Source: Sphingomonas sp. Leaf230
Lineage (GTDB): Bacteria; Pseudomonadota; Alphaproteobacteria; Sphingomonadales; Sphingomonadaceae
DNA: 64,000 nt
NCBI RefSeq assembly: GCF_001421745.1
Contig: NZ_LMKW01000010.1
Location: forward strand, 62,001 to 126,000
Direction of reading: 5' to 3'
Shown piece by piece: positions 11,885 to 20,550 of this stretch; within the stretch, counting starts at the first letter, position 1, and each line of letters opens with the position of its first letter. The translations under genes were made by a program, and so were the position numbers. The notes under the pieces were generated by a model that had not been told where the DNA came from, did no database searches, and saw only the letters and a list, made by a program, of their open reading frames with translations.

Positions 11885-12352
11885 ATGCCCGATGACGCCG
11901 ATACTTCCGGTGGCGACTTCACGGACGACATCGGCGTAGCGGGCGATCTCGGTTCCGACGACCGCGGCAGCACATCCATAGGTGCCGTGGGTATAGCGGC
12001 GGCGGGTCCGGGCAAGGCAGGCGCTGCGTTCAGGACGATCGGCGAACTCTCGCGGGAGACCGGCCTGCCACAGCATATCCTGCGCTATTGGGAGACCCGG
12101 TTTCCGCAGCTACGACCGCTGCAGCGCGCAGGAAACCGACGCTATTACCGTGCCGAGGATGCGGTATTAGTCCGGCGCATCGATACGCTGCTCAACCGCG
12201 AAGGCTATACCGTCCGCGGCGTGCAGCAGTTGCTTGCGGCCGAAAAGACCACGCCGGTCACGACAGACACGATAGAGCCGGTGATGCCCGCGCTGCGTGC
12301 GATCCGCGCGCTCTTGGCCCAGGCGCTGGCCGAGGACGGCCGGCGCGCATAA
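11885..12352 (+). CDS. MerR-family transcriptional regulator
   Basis: A 155-residue regulator with an acidic/glycine-rich 45-residue leader and then a MerR winged helix: FRTIGELSRETGLPQHILRY, W-E-x-R-F, and NRRYYRAEDAVLVRRIDTLL. The C-terminal part is a short helix without visible metal-binding cysteines. It lies directly after ihfA, an order conserved in many alphaproteobacteria. A GTG at 11852 would extend it into ihfA; ATG 11885 avoids the overlap. The target genes are unknown. Confidence 0.88.
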   Translation: MPDDADTSGGDFTDDIGVAGDLGSDDRGSTSIGAVGIAAAGPGKAGAAFRTIGELSRETGLPQHILRYWETRFPQLRPLQRAGNRRYYRAEDAVLVRRIDTLLNREGYTVRGVQQLLAAEKTTPVTTDTIEPVMPALRAIRALLAQALAEDGRRA

Positions 12353-12419
12353 CGCGCCGTGCGTAACTGGGTATCGTAAAGGAGAGAGGGGAAGGACGGT
12401 GCCCTCCCCCTCGCCGATC

Positions 12420-12935
12420 TCAATCCTCGCTGCCGAGCGTCTTCTTGGCGGCATCAAGCGCTGCCCTGCCGCCCTTGCGAACGGTCTTCACCGCGTCTTC
12501 CGACGCCTTTTCGACCGTCGCACCAGCCTTGCGACCAAGCCCGATCGACTTCGCCATCGCACGGCGCGCTTCCGAATAGGTCGCGGCGACCATCGGATAG
12601 TCGGACTTCAGGTTGAAGCGCTCGCGATACTGCTCTGGCGTCATGCCATTGGTCGACAGGTGACGACGCAGCGTCTTGTACTTCTTGCCGTCGAGCATCG
12701 AGATGATGTGATCGGGCGATGCCAGCGACTTACGCACCGAAACGGCTGGCTCGGACGTCGGCTGTGCCGTTGCCTCGGGTTCCGCTTCGCCATTGCCGAC
12801 CAGCTTCTCGACTGCCGAATGCATCGCGACGAGGAACGCAGGCACGTCGTCGGCAGCGGTGCGCGTATTGGGATTGGCAAGCCATGCTGCCGTCAGTTCG
12901 GCGGCAAGCTCAACGGTATTCAATGTGTCAGTCAC
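12420..12935 (-). CDS. MucR/Ros-family transcriptional regulator lacking the usual zinc cysteines
   Basis: A 171-residue protein with the MucR core: DGKKYKTLRRHLSTNGMTPEQYRERFNL followed within the domain by SDYPMVAATYSEARR and AKSIGLGRK. In Ros the finger starts with a C-x2-C pair just before the GKK block; here the corresponding segment is SPDHIISMLDG, with no cysteine. The C-terminal ~40 residues are Lys/Ala-rich (KAGATVEKASEDAVKTVRKG), unlike Ros and perhaps an extra DNA-contacting tail. MucR-type proteins are global repressors of AT-rich promoters. The 417-bp AT-richer upstream gap with a palindrome suggests autoregulation. Confidence 0.87.
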   Translation of the reverse strand: MTDTLNTVELAAELTAAWLANPNTRTAADDVPAFLVAMHSAVEKLVGNGEAEPEATAQPTSEPAVSVRKSLASPDHIISMLDGKKYKTLRRHLSTNGMTPEQYRERFNLKSDYPMVAATYSEARRAMAKSIGLGRKAGATVEKASEDAVKTVRKGGRAALDAAKKTLGSED

Positions 12936-13352
12936 GGTATGTCCTTGAATTGAAAATGCGCCCCTGCTGGCAGGCGCTTACTATGTTTGTATGAAATTTA
13001 ACACCAGGTGTTTAACATACGTGCATCATTACATTTTGTTCATCGTCCGACATAATATAATCGACCGAACTAATGCTGGTTGGGCAGAATCGCAGCTTTG
13101 TCATTGATCATCAGATGTCGGACCACATCGTTATTTCTTGTGATGTGCCGAAACTGCACGCGCGACGCGATGATCTCATGTGACGTTAAACGTACTACAT
13201 ACTTACCTATCGGGCGCCGACGACACAGGAAGCCGCCAAACGGCTCCTGTTGCTTGCCCCCCGCCACGAATTTGCGACAGGTCGCCGGCCATTCTGCAAG
13301 CTTGGACTGCGCACGAGATTGCCGCGAGCAGTCCTCGATACGCGCCCTATCT
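12936..13352. promoter_or_regulatory. AT-richer intergenic region upstream of mucR with a palindrome
   Basis: No convincing gene is seen in these 417 bases. Base composition drops noticeably near 12980-13075. A perfect inverted repeat AACACC-A-GGTGTT lies at 13000-13012, about 65 bp before the mucR start, flanked by TTT and TTA. This is a plausible operator for mucR itself or for another regulator. Confidence 0.45.
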
Positions 13353-13637
13353 CTATTTCGACGCGGCAACGATGCAATATAGGAGGATTGGTACGCCAAC
13401 CACGATGATCATGAGGAGCAGATTCAAGTCGATGAAGTGGTTCAGCCAGCTCGACTTCTTGCGAGCCTGACTATCGCTATTGTCGTCGGAATAGTCCTCG
13501 ACAATTTCCAACTCAAATCGATTTGAGAAGAATCCCCTTGGTCGCATTCTAAGAAACGACCGAGAGGTACGTTCTTGGCGCTCGATATCGCCGCCCGCCC
13601 TAGGAGCACTAGCTGGATCAGCTTTCTGTTTCGACAC
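13353..13637 (-). CDS. small membrane-anchored hypothetical protein
   Basis: A 94-residue frame with a polar, Arg-rich N-terminal 70 residues (SKQKADPASAPRAGGDIERQ, FFSNRFELEIVEDYSDDNS) and one C-terminal membrane segment LLLMIIVVGVPILLYCIVAA. A tail-anchored topology is suggested. The start would be GTG 13637. No family is recognised. The clear separation of polar and hydrophobic parts makes a real gene likely, but its isolation and GTG start lower confidence. Confidence 0.45.
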   Translation of the reverse strand: MSKQKADPASAPRAGGDIERQERTSRSFLRMRPRGFFSNRFELEIVEDYSDDNSDSQARKKSSWLNHFIDLNLLLMIIVVGVPILLYCIVAASK

Positions 13638-13950
13638 TGTGCGGTTTCCGTTTACTCGAGATCATGGGCGCGCAGAGCACGTCCCAAAGGTCAGATCGAA
13701 TAAAGCCCGAACTCGAACGACGAACAGCCGCGAGTTCGGGCTAACCGCGTGCGGCGAGTTGGCCCGAATGGTCGAGGAAACGCTTATGTGTCGCAGGAGC
13801 GTACATGCAAGTTACATCGGAGCCGTGACCATTAATGTCAACACGCATCGGACGTGACTAAAAGGCCGCTCGACGTCAGCGGCTTGGTCTTGCTGCCAAT
13901 TAAAGACGGTCGGGCAGCAAACGTGCCGCCCGACCGTCAGGGCCTCACCT
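13638..13950. other. intergenic interval without a supported gene
   Basis: These 313 bases contain only short frames without coding character. The right part holds the ohr terminator hairpin (13905-13938) and a smaller inverted repeat, GCCGCTcgacgtcAGCGGC, at 13865-13883. Confidence 0.5.
13905..13938 (-). terminator. intrinsic terminator of ohr
   Basis: Perfect 11-bp arms GACGGTCGGGC / GCCCGACCGTC with a 12-base loop lie 12 bp past the ohr stop codon. Read on the minus strand the hairpin is followed by TTTAATT, a short U-tract. Position and structure fit a rho-independent terminator. Confidence 0.8.
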
Positions 13951-14376
13951 TCAGGCGAGCGTCAGGCCGACATCGACGTTGCCGCGCGTGGCGTTCGAAT
14001 AGGGGCAGATCTCGTGCGCGGCATCAACCAGACGCTGCGCTTCGGCGCGGTCGATGCCTGGCAACGACACCGTCAGGTCGGTGGTGATCCCGAAACCGCC
14101 AGCCGAGCGCGGGCCGATACCGACTTTCGCGGTGACCGCGATGTCGTCGGGCAGCTTCACCTTCAACTGCTGGCCAGCGACCTTCAGTGCGCCGATGAAG
14201 CACGCGGAATAGCCGGCTGCGAACAGCTGCTCTGGGTTGCTGCCGTCGCCGCCTGCGCCGCCCAGTTCCTTCGGCGTCGAGAGCGCGACGTCGAACCGGC
14301 CGTCCTGCGACCGTGCATGGCCGTCGCGGCCGCCGGTTGCGGTGGCTTCGGTGGTGTATTTTACATCGACGGACAT
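13951..14376 (-). CDS. ohr: organic hydroperoxide resistance protein (Ohr/OsmC family)
   Basis: A thiol peroxidase that reduces organic and fatty-acid hydroperoxides in the cytoplasm. In 141 residues it has both redox cysteines in conserved contexts, [12 protein letters not shown] and [13 protein letters not shown], plus the [16 protein letters not shown] lead-in. The start is ATG 14376 ([11 protein letters not shown]). It is divergent from the MarR-type regulator OhrR, with shared operators between. Confidence 0.94.
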   Translation of the reverse strand: MSVDVKYTTEATATGGRDGHARSQDGRFDVALSTPKELGGAGGDGSNPEQLFAAGYSACFIGALKVAGQQLKVKLPDDIAVTAKVGIGPRSAGGFGITTDLTVSLPGIDRAEAQRLVDAAHEICPYSNATRGNVDVGLTLA

Positions 14377-14390
14377 GCTGAAATCTCCAT

Positions 14391-14461
14391 ATTGCTTATC
14401 GCGATAACTATCTATGACCTCGCGGTATCGAAGTCCAGTAAGATTTGCCGCGATAAGCAAT
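14391..14461. promoter_or_regulatory. OhrR operators in the ohr/ohrR intergenic region
   Basis: A 13-bp inverted repeat, ATTGCTTATCGCG (14391-14403) and CGCGATAAGCAAT (14449-14461), brackets the divergent promoter region. The left copy is part of a perfect 12-bp palindrome TTATCGCGATAA (14396-14407); the right copy forms an imperfect palindrome at 14445-14460. OhrR proteins bind paired palindromes in exactly this setting; assignment to OhrR is by position. Confidence 0.7.
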
Positions 14462-14493
14462 TTTATGTACGGTCGGGCGTGAAGGAGCCTGCC

Positions 14494-14943
14494 GTGTCCG
14501 ATCCCCTGCCCCTCGACGACCAGCTCTGCTTTTCGCTGTATGCCGCGACGATCGCGATCAATCGTGCGTACAAGCCCGTGCTCGACCGGCTCGGCATCAC
14601 CTATCCGCAGTTCCTCGTGCTCCAGACGCTCAACGAGGCGGAGGATGGCTGTTCGATCGGCGCGATCGCGGAACGGCTCGCGCTCGAACCGAGCACGATC
14701 ACGCCGTTGGCGAAACGGCTGGAGGCGGCGGGGCTGGTCACGCGCATCCGCAACCCCGCCGATGAGCGACAGGTGCGCGTACGGCTGACCGAGACCGGCA
14801 GGGCGCGGTGGACGGAGACCGGGTGCCTCGGCCCGCTGATCGTCGAGCGGTCCGGCATGACGCAGGATCGACTCGCGGCCCTGAACGTGGAGGTCGCGGC
14901 GCTGCGGCGAGCGCTCGCAGGGGACCGTCCGGTAACGCAGTGA
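14494..14943 (+). CDS. ohrR: OhrR, MarR-family organic-peroxide sensor repressor
   Basis: A 149-residue winged-helix repressor. The peroxide-sensing cysteine sits in [11 protein letters not shown] near residue 15, the diagnostic OhrR position. The MarR body follows: [35 protein letters not shown] and [17 protein letters not shown]. The GTG at 14494 is chosen because AAGGAG lies seven bases ahead of it. When the cysteine is oxidised, family members leave the operator and ohr is induced. The stop overlaps a GST remnant. Confidence 0.9.
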   Translation: MSDPLPLDDQLCFSLYAATIAINRAYKPVLDRLGITYPQFLVLQTLNEAEDGCSIGAIAERLALEPSTITPLAKRLEAAGLVTRIRNPADERQVRVRLTETGRARWTETGCLGPLIVERSGMTQDRLAALNVEVAALRRALAGDRPVTQ

Positions 14944-15098
14944 CGCCCGTATTGCGGCTCTACGATCACCCGATGTCCTCCAATCCACGCGGCGAGGTGC
15001 TGGCGCTGCTGATCGACGGCGCGACCGTGTTCGAATCGACGATCGTTCTGGAATATCTGGAGGACCGTTGGCATTCGGGGTCGCAACCGACGCGCTAG
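14940..15098 (+). pseudogene. glutathione S-transferase N-terminal remnant
   Basis: A 52-codon frame starts [16 protein letters not shown], the usual first strand of GST thioredoxin folds, then jumps to [20 protein letters not shown], which in intact GSTs lies ~35 residues further on. The intervening helix and the whole C-terminal domain are missing, and a stop follows after SGSQPTR. It looks like a decayed gene with an internal deletion. The GTG overlaps the ohrR stop (GTGA), so it may still be translated. Confidence 0.6.
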
Positions 15099-15101
15099 TC
15101 A

Positions 15102-15272
15102 GGATCGTTATGGGCTGCGCGCCCGAGTGCCGAGCTCTACATCGCCTATCCACTGGAGCGCAGCGCATCGGTGAAGATTGCCGCCCTGACCCAGAGCCTC
15201 AGGGGTTCGTTCGGCGATCCGCCCTATTGGGATTTGCCGCCGAGCGATCGCGGCGTGCCACCTTCGGCCTAG
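15102..15272 (+). pseudogene. LysR-family regulator C-terminal remnant
   Basis: After the stop of the GST remnant the same frame continues [20 protein letters not shown] and [20 protein letters not shown] before TAG. The pattern P-x-LYIAYP-x-R-x-x-S-x-K-(V/I) plus a closing amphipathic helix is the ordinary end of LysR effector domains. Nothing of the HTH or the rest of the regulator is visible upstream, so only the 3' end survives. Confidence 0.5.
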
Positions 15273-15333
15273 GATCGCATTCCGGGATACGCCCGGATAG
15301 GCTGCGGCGTTTCGATCTGGCAGGGAGGCCGTG

Positions 15334-16941
15334 ATGACGACGCTCGCCAAGCCCTTCGTAGAGCCCCATACCCCCTCCCGCGCCACTACCGTCCTGCCGA
15401 CGGTCGCCGACCTGCCCTGGCTGGTCGGGTATGCGCTCGCGTTCCTGGCGGCGCATCATATCGCCGCCGAATGGGGCGGGCGCGGTTTCTATTCGCTGCT
15501 GTATCCCGCTGCCGGCTTCCGCATCGCGTTGCTGTGGCGGCGTGGGCCGCGGTTGACCCTTGCGATCATCGTGACCGAGATCCTCGTGCAGATAGGCACC
15601 GGCGTGATCGATCCGCGGTCGGCGGGATGGCTGACCGCGCTGATCGGCGTGATCCGTCCGCCGCTGGTCTATGGCCTGATCGTGCTGCTGGTCCGGACGA
15701 TGGCGGATCGTGCGCAAACGAGCATGAGCGTTGCGCCGATGCCGCTCGGCCTCGCCTCGGTCGGCGCGCCCGCCGCCGCTGCGTTGACCGCGCTACCCTG
15801 GTCGTTGCTACGCCCCGATCTCACCGGCGTGTCCGGACTGCGCGAGACGGTGACGTCGCTGACCGGTTTCGTCGTCGGCGACCTGCTCGGCGTCCTGCTG
15901 CTGGCGCCGCCCGTGCTCTGGGTGGCGGACCTTGCGACGGGCGGCACATTGCGGCCCGGACGTCCGAGCATGGCGTCGGTCGCCGAGGCCGTGCTGATCC
16001 TGGTCGCGTCGTTCGCGATCGAGATCCTGCTCGCGCGGATCGGCCTGGGCACGCCGCATACCCCCGTGCTGCTCGCGGTCGCGTGGATCGGGCTGCGGTT
16101 CGGGCGGCTGGCGAGCTGGCTGGCGATCGTCGTCGTCGCGGCGATGGTCCTGCCGCAGACCGCGATGCCGATGGACATGGGCGGGCGCCTCGCGCTGCAC
16201 ATGAGCCTCGCCTCGATCATGGTCGTCGGGTATCTCGCCGGCAGCTTCGCGGATGCGCAGGCCAGGGTGCGGGTCGATCTCGAACGCCGCGATCGCCTGT
16301 TGTTTCGGGCCGAACGGCTGAAGACGTTGCGGGCGATGTCGGTGGCGGTCATCCACGAGATCAGCCAGCCGCTCTCGACGCTGGCAATCGAGGCCAAGCA
16401 TCTGCACGAGCTGACCGTCTCGGCCGATGTCGAGATCGCGACGACTGCGGCGCTGATCGATCGCAAGGCCGCCGCATTGTCGACCTTGGTCCGCCGGCTG
16501 CGGCGGTTCGGCGGGCGGACGGTCGACGTGCCGACGCCCCTGCCGCTCGCGACGTTGATCGACACCGTCGCGGCGCTGGCCCGGCCCGAGGCGAAATCGC
16601 ACGGTGTCACGCTGTCGATCGATGCCGTCGCGCCCGACCTCGTCATCCTCGCGCAGGAAGTCGAGCTGGCGCAGGCGATCGTCAACCTGGTGCGCAACGC
16701 GGTCCAGGCTTGTGGCAACGGCACCGTGACGCTCGGCGTGACCCGCACGAACCGAGGCGTCGAGCTGATGGTCGTGAACGGATCGCGACCCGCCCGCCCC
16801 GAGCAGTCCGGCATGGGCGTCGGCATCCTCGTCGCCCGCGCGATCGTCGAAGCGCATGGTGGCACCCTGTCGCGCGTCACCGATACCGCCGGCGAAACCC
16901 GCGCGACCATTGCCCTTCCGCTCGTTGGAGAGCCCGAATGA
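15334..16941 (+). CDS. membrane sensor histidine kinase with MASE1-like N-terminus
   Basis: A 535-residue kinase. About nine hydrophobic segments fill residues 25-310 (for example WLVGYALAFLAAHHIAAEWG, TGFVVGDLLGVLLLAPPVLW), matching a MASE1-type integral sensor. Then comes a dimerisation helix with the phosphoacceptor His in AVIHEISQPLSTLAIEAKHL, and an ATPase domain with NLVRNAVQA (N box), GMGVGILVARAIVEAHGG (G boxes) and TRATIALPL. It overlaps the response-regulator gene by 4 bp (ATGA), giving a two-component operon. The signal sensed is unknown. ATG 15334 is preferred over the adjacent GTG 15331. Confidence 0.9.
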   Translation: MTTLAKPFVEPHTPSRATTVLPTVADLPWLVGYALAFLAAHHIAAEWGGRGFYSLLYPAAGFRIALLWRRGPRLTLAIIVTEILVQIGTGVIDPRSAGWLTALIGVIRPPLVYGLIVLLVRTMADRAQTSMSVAPMPLGLASVGAPAAAALTALPWSLLRPDLTGVSGLRETVTSLTGFVVGDLLGVLLLAPPVLWVADLATGGTLRPGRPSMASVAEAVLILVASFAIEILLARIGLGTPHTPVLLAVAWIGLRFGRLASWLAIVVVAAMVLPQTAMPMDMGGRLALHMSLASIMVVGYLAGSFADAQARVRVDLERRDRLLFRAERLKTLRAMSVAVIHEISQPLSTLAIEAKHLHELTVSADVEIATTAALIDRKAAALSTLVRRLRRFGGRTVDVPTPLPLATLIDTVAALARPEAKSHGVTLSIDAVAPDLVILAQEVELAQAIVNLVRNAVQACGNGTVTLGVTRTNRGVELMVVNGSRPARPEQSGMGVGILVARAIVEAHGGTLSRVTDTAGETRATIALPLVGEPE

Positions 16942-17522
16942 CCGATACGGCGTGTGGCATGGTCTATGTCGTCGATGACGACCAGGATCTCGGCGCGGCG
17001 GTCGCCCGGCTGCTTCGCCGTCACGGCCATGTCGCGGAACCTTTCCTGGATCCCGCCCCGTTGCTGGAGGTGTACGAGCGCGCCCCGGCGCACTGCATCG
17101 TCACCGACGTGATGATGGGCGAGATCGACGGGTTCGACTTTGCCGATCGCGTCCGACTGCTCGACCCTGCGGTCGCGATCATCTTCATGACCGCATGGCC
17201 GACGACCGCCAACGCGGTCGATTCGGTGCGTCGCTATGGCGGCCTCGACTATCTCGAAAAGCCGATCGACGAGGACCGGTTGCTCGCCGCCATCGCCGAG
17301 GGGGTCGCCTGGTCCAAGGCGCAACGCTCGGCACTCGCACGGACCGCGGGGCTGACGCCGCGGCAACGCGAGGTGTTCGACCTGCTGGTGAAGGGCCACA
17401 ACAACCAGGCGATCGCCGCCGCGCTCGCGATCAGTCCGAAGACGGTGGAGGATCACCGCGCCGCGATCGTCGCGAAGACCGGCACTAACGGCATCGCCCA
17501 GCTGATCGCGCTCGCACGGTAA
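16938..17522 (+). CDS. FixJ/NarL-type response regulator
   Basis: A 194-residue cytoplasmic partner of the upstream kinase. The receiver domain has the acidic pocket VVDDDQD, the phosphorylated Asp in CIVTDVMMGEIDG, Thr in IIFMTAW and Lys in DYLEKPI. The output is a LuxR-type HTH: LTPRQREVFDLLVKGHNNQA, IAAALAISPKTVEDHRAAI. The domain order and spacing fit FixJ-like activators. The targets are unknown. Confidence 0.92.
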   Translation: MTDTACGMVYVVDDDQDLGAAVARLLRRHGHVAEPFLDPAPLLEVYERAPAHCIVTDVMMGEIDGFDFADRVRLLDPAVAIIFMTAWPTTANAVDSVRRYGGLDYLEKPIDEDRLLAAIAEGVAWSKAQRSALARTAGLTPRQREVFDLLVKGHNNQAIAAALAISPKTVEDHRAAIVAKTGTNGIAQLIALAR

Positions 17523-17759
17523 TCTGCGCGGTCGATCGGACCATCGGATCAGTAAGCTTGACGTGGATTCGGGCGATGCGGTCGGCGGCTGCTTGAACGT
17601 TTGCGACGGATGGTCACTCTGCACGCGCCGACCGATCTCGCTCGTCATCATCGGCGCTGTCGGCAATGCATGACGCGTCTCGGTATATTTCCCGGATTGG
17701 GTGCGCTTCGACACCGGGATACGCATTCTGGACGATGATCCAACCAGATCGGATGAGAA

Positions 17760-18251
17760 TTGCGCGCTTTGAAGGAACTCTCGGTTCCCTGTCGCATGAA
17801 TGTCGGCGGCAAATGGTCGAACGGATGCATTCATGACGTGTCCGACAAGGGCCTGCTCGTATCGAGCAGCGAACCGCCGATCCTCGGCACCTATGTCGAC
17901 ATCCGCCGTGGGACTCTCGTCATCATTGGTCGCGTGGTGTGGAACGGCGGCAGCCGCTTCGGCGTAAGGACGCAGGACCCGATCAGCCTTGCCGCATTGT
18001 TGAGCGAACCCGTCCTGAAACATCGCCCCCCCGCCGCCGACGCCGACCGCCGCGCGATGAAGCGCGAACAGTCTGCCCGGCGGATCGTCGAGCAGACCGA
18101 CCGTACCAAACGCCGCGCATCCGCATTCCAGTTCATCTGCCTCGCGATCATCGGCGCGGGTATCGCCTGCTTCGCGGCCATGTCCTGTTACCAGGCGCTG
18201 GTGGCTCCACTCGGTACGACCGTCGACGTGCTCGCCGGCGCGGTGAGCTGA
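17760..18251 (+). CDS. PilZ-domain protein with C-terminal membrane helix
   Basis: A 163-residue protein. The N-terminal ~95 residues resemble PilZ c-di-GMP receptors (SVPCRMNVGGKWSNGCIHDV, SDKGLLVSS, VVWNGGSRFGVRTQDPI). The canonical RxxxR is weak here, so nucleotide binding is uncertain. A charged linker leads to one membrane segment FICLAIIGAGIACFAAMSCY. The start is TTG 17760 or ATG 17797, after ~237 bp of non-coding sequence. Confidence 0.72.
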   Translation: MRALKELSVPCRMNVGGKWSNGCIHDVSDKGLLVSSSEPPILGTYVDIRRGTLVIIGRVVWNGGSRFGVRTQDPISLAALLSEPVLKHRPPAADADRRAMKREQSARRIVEQTDRTKRRASAFQFICLAIIGAGIACFAAMSCYQALVAPLGTTVDVLAGAVS

Positions 18252-18338
18252 CGCGCCTGCGGTGAATGACGGTCTTCTGCGCGCCGTTCTTCCGAGCGGC
18301 GCGAGCCGGCGACTTAACGGGACGGCACTTTCACGCGG

Positions 18339-18863
18339 CTATGCGACCGAAGCCGATCGATTGGTCCATTCGATCATCTTGGTCGTGGCGACGGCGGTTT
18401 GCGCTTCCGTGCCGACGATCCGCTCCTGCGTCGTCGTCGAGCGCAGCGACTGGACCTTCAGCATCGCCAGGATCACCACGACGTCGCCGCCCTGAACGGA
18501 CAACGTGGTTTGGGAATTCGACGGCTTGATGCCGTTGCGCGCCATCGCGGTCTCGACGGTGTACGTACCGGGCGGGACCTCGGCCATGACGAACTGGTTC
18601 ATCCGAATCTGCCCCGACGCGACGCCGTGGATGTCGATTTTCATACCCGCCATGCCACCCATGAAGCCGCGCCGCACGACATAGATCCGCGCGCTACCCG
18701 CAACCGGCCGAAGCGTCCGCGCGTCCGCAATAAGGGCAGGCGACGCAGTCTTACCGACCCTGTTGCCGGACAGCGACCAGATCACGAACGCGATGGCGGC
18801 GACGAACAACCCTCCGAAGATCGCGACCGCCGCGCCGCCGGACAAGGATTGCGCCCCCGTCAT
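18339..18863 (-). CDS. membrane-anchored hypothetical protein, DUF2846-like
   Basis: A 174-residue protein with an N-terminal membrane segment (AAVAIFGGLFVAAIAFVIWS) and an extracytoplasmic beta-rich domain: SARIYVVRRGFMGGMAGMKI, GQIRMNQFVMAEVPPGTYTV, GGDVVVILAM. The pattern of an R-Y-V-x-R start, a 'basic polar then PPG-TY' strand and a repeated strand resembles DUF2846 domains. No function is assigned. It is convergent with the PilZ gene. Confidence 0.6.
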   Translation of the reverse strand: MTGAQSLSGGAAVAIFGGLFVAAIAFVIWSLSGNRVGKTASPALIADARTLRPVAGSARIYVVRRGFMGGMAGMKIDIHGVASGQIRMNQFVMAEVPPGTYTVETAMARNGIKPSNSQTTLSVQGGDVVVILAMLKVQSLRSTTTQERIVGTEAQTAVATTKMIEWTNRSASVA

Positions 18864-19159
18864 GCGAACATCACGCCGAAGAATGCCGCTATCCCGGTGA
18901 AAACAAACTACTTAGTATTATTCGGCCTCATATCTACTCCTCGGATATTCTGTAGAGTTGCGCCGCTATTGAGCGGTCTGCGCCGACTACTGTTCGTGTA
19001 TTAGCGCGCTACATTGCCCGATCAAGGCCGCCGCGCTGAACGACTGAACGCTCCCGATCGGCTTTGCCCTGCCGTGCGCGGCCGGTACCAGCCGACTGTC
19101 GCAACGGCGCCCGCCCCGCTAAGGAAGGCACCGCAATCATCGGGACGTGAGACAGACGC

Positions 19160-19498
19160 ATGGCGCGCAAACATTCGAAACACGGTCCCTATGAAGATCC
19201 GCAGGCCGAGGAGGACGCGCCCGTCGCGGTCGTCGCGTGCTGGCTATGTGGTCGCCCGACCGGCAAGACCATCGTCTGGCACCATCCCGTCCCCAAGAGC
19301 CGGGGCGGCCGCGACGTCGTGCCGATGCATCCGATCTGCCAGCAGACGCTGACCGCGAACTTCACCAATTCCGAGCTGCAACGCCACGGCATGGACGTCG
19401 AGGGGCTGCTGGCCGACCCCTCGGTGCGCAAGTTCGTCGACTGGGTCGCGAACAAGGACCCCGATTTCACCGCGACGCTGACCAAGAAACAGCGCTGA
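19160..19498 (+). CDS. HNH-type zinc/endonuclease-fold protein
   Basis: A 112-residue protein with an HNH-like core: CWLCGRPTG, then [20 protein letters not shown] and a [11 protein letters not shown] tail. The paired C-x2-C and the HH-P-x-P-K-S-x-GG-x-D-x-x-P-x-HP-x-C order match HNH motifs of small sphingomonad proteins annotated as HNH endonucleases. Nuclease activity is not proven by sequence. It stands alone, 77 bp before the Msr fusion gene. Confidence 0.78.
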   Translation: MARKHSKHGPYEDPQAEEDAPVAVVACWLCGRPTGKTIVWHHPVPKSRGGRDVVPMHPICQQTLTANFTNSELQRHGMDVEGLLADPSVRKFVDWVANKDPDFTATLTKKQR

Positions 19499-19575
19499 TC
19501 GCAGGGCGGCGGTGCGCGCCCGCATCTCGACAGCGAGATGACGGCACACCACATTCCGGTCAACGGAGTGCCGCC

Positions 19576-20532
19576 ATGACCAGTTACCGCAAGACCGAAG
19601 ATGCCGTCGCCGCGCTGACGCCCGAACAATATCGGGTGACGCAGGAGAATGCGACCGAGCGTCCCGGTTCCGGTGCGTTGCTGCACACCAAGGACGCGGG
19701 GATCTACGTCGACATCGTCTCGGGCGAGCCGCTGTTCGCCAGCGCCGACAAATACGAGTCCGGTTGCGGTTGGCCGAGCTTCACGCGGCCGATCGAACCG
19801 GCGAACGTCAAGGCTAGGCGCGACTGGTCGATGCTGATCCCGCGTACCGAAGTTCGCTCGGCGCATGGCGACAGTCACTTGGGTCACGTCTTCAAGGACG
19901 GCCCGCGAAGCCGCGGCGGCCTGCGCTACTGCATCAATTCAGCGGCGCTGCGCTTCGTCCCGCGCGGGGAGATGGCCGCGCAAGGCTATGCCGCGTATCT
20001 CGATCAGGTCGAGGAAGTTCCGGCCAGGACCGAACGCGCGGTACTCGCCGGCGGATGCTTCTGGGGCATGCAGGACCTGATCCGCGCGCTGCCCGGCGTG
20101 GTCTCGACCCGCGTCGGCTATTCGGGCGGGGACATCGCCAATGCGACGTATCGCCGCCACGGCAACCATGCCGAAGCGATCGAGATCGTCTTCGATCCGG
20201 CGCGCACCAATTTCCGCACGCTGCTCGAATTCTTCTTCCAGATACACGACCCGACGACGGTCAACCGGCAGGGCAACGATCGCGGCGTGAGCTACCGTTC
20301 GGCGATCTTCTACACCGACGACGATCAGAAGGCGGTCGCGCAGGAGACGATCGCCGACGTCGAGGCATCGAGGCTATGGCCGGGCAAGGTCGTGACCGAA
20401 CTCTCCCCGGTCGGCGATTTCTGGGAGGCCGAGCCCGAGCACCAGGATTACCTAGAGCGCAAGCCGAACGGCTATACCTGCCATTTCGTCCGCCCGAACT
20501 GGAAACTGCCGCGCCGCGCCGAAGCGGCCTGA
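19576..20532 (+). CDS. msrAB: MsrB-MsrA fusion methionine sulfoxide reductase (zinc-less MsrB half)
   Basis: A 318-residue cytoplasmic bifunctional enzyme. Residues ~1-145 are Msr[28 protein letters not shown], and the catalytic Cys in [12 protein letters not shown]. Residues ~150-310 are Msr[48 protein letters not shown]. The two C-x2-C zinc motifs of most MsrB proteins are absent: the equivalents read [11 protein letters not shown] and [10 protein letters not shown]. This is therefore the zinc-independent type. No signal peptide is seen, in contrast with the secreted MsrA at 1877-2548. Confidence 0.93.
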   Translation: MTSYRKTEDAVAALTPEQYRVTQENATERPGSGALLHTKDAGIYVDIVSGEPLFASADKYESGCGWPSFTRPIEPANVKARRDWSMLIPRTEVRSAHGDSHLGHVFKDGPRSRGGLRYCINSAALRFVPRGEMAAQGYAAYLDQVEEVPARTERAVLAGGCFWGMQDLIRALPGVVSTRVGYSGGDIANATYRRHGNHAEAIEIVFDPARTNFRTLLEFFFQIHDPTTVNRQGNDRGVSYRSAIFYTDDDQKAVAQETIADVEASRLWPGKVVTELSPVGDFWEAEPEHQDYLERKPNGYTCHFVRPNWKLPRRAEAA

Positions 20533-20550
20533 GCGCGGCGCGCATATTGA

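Noticed and set aside
13070..13399. 109-codon minus-strand frame (and an overlapping plus-strand frame)
   Set aside because: No motif, no ribosome-binding site, competing frames on both strands; left as intergenic.
15669..18023. 784-codon minus-strand frame over the histidine kinase and response regulator
   Set aside because: Low-complexity Arg/Ser/Thr-rich shadow of two well-defined genes.
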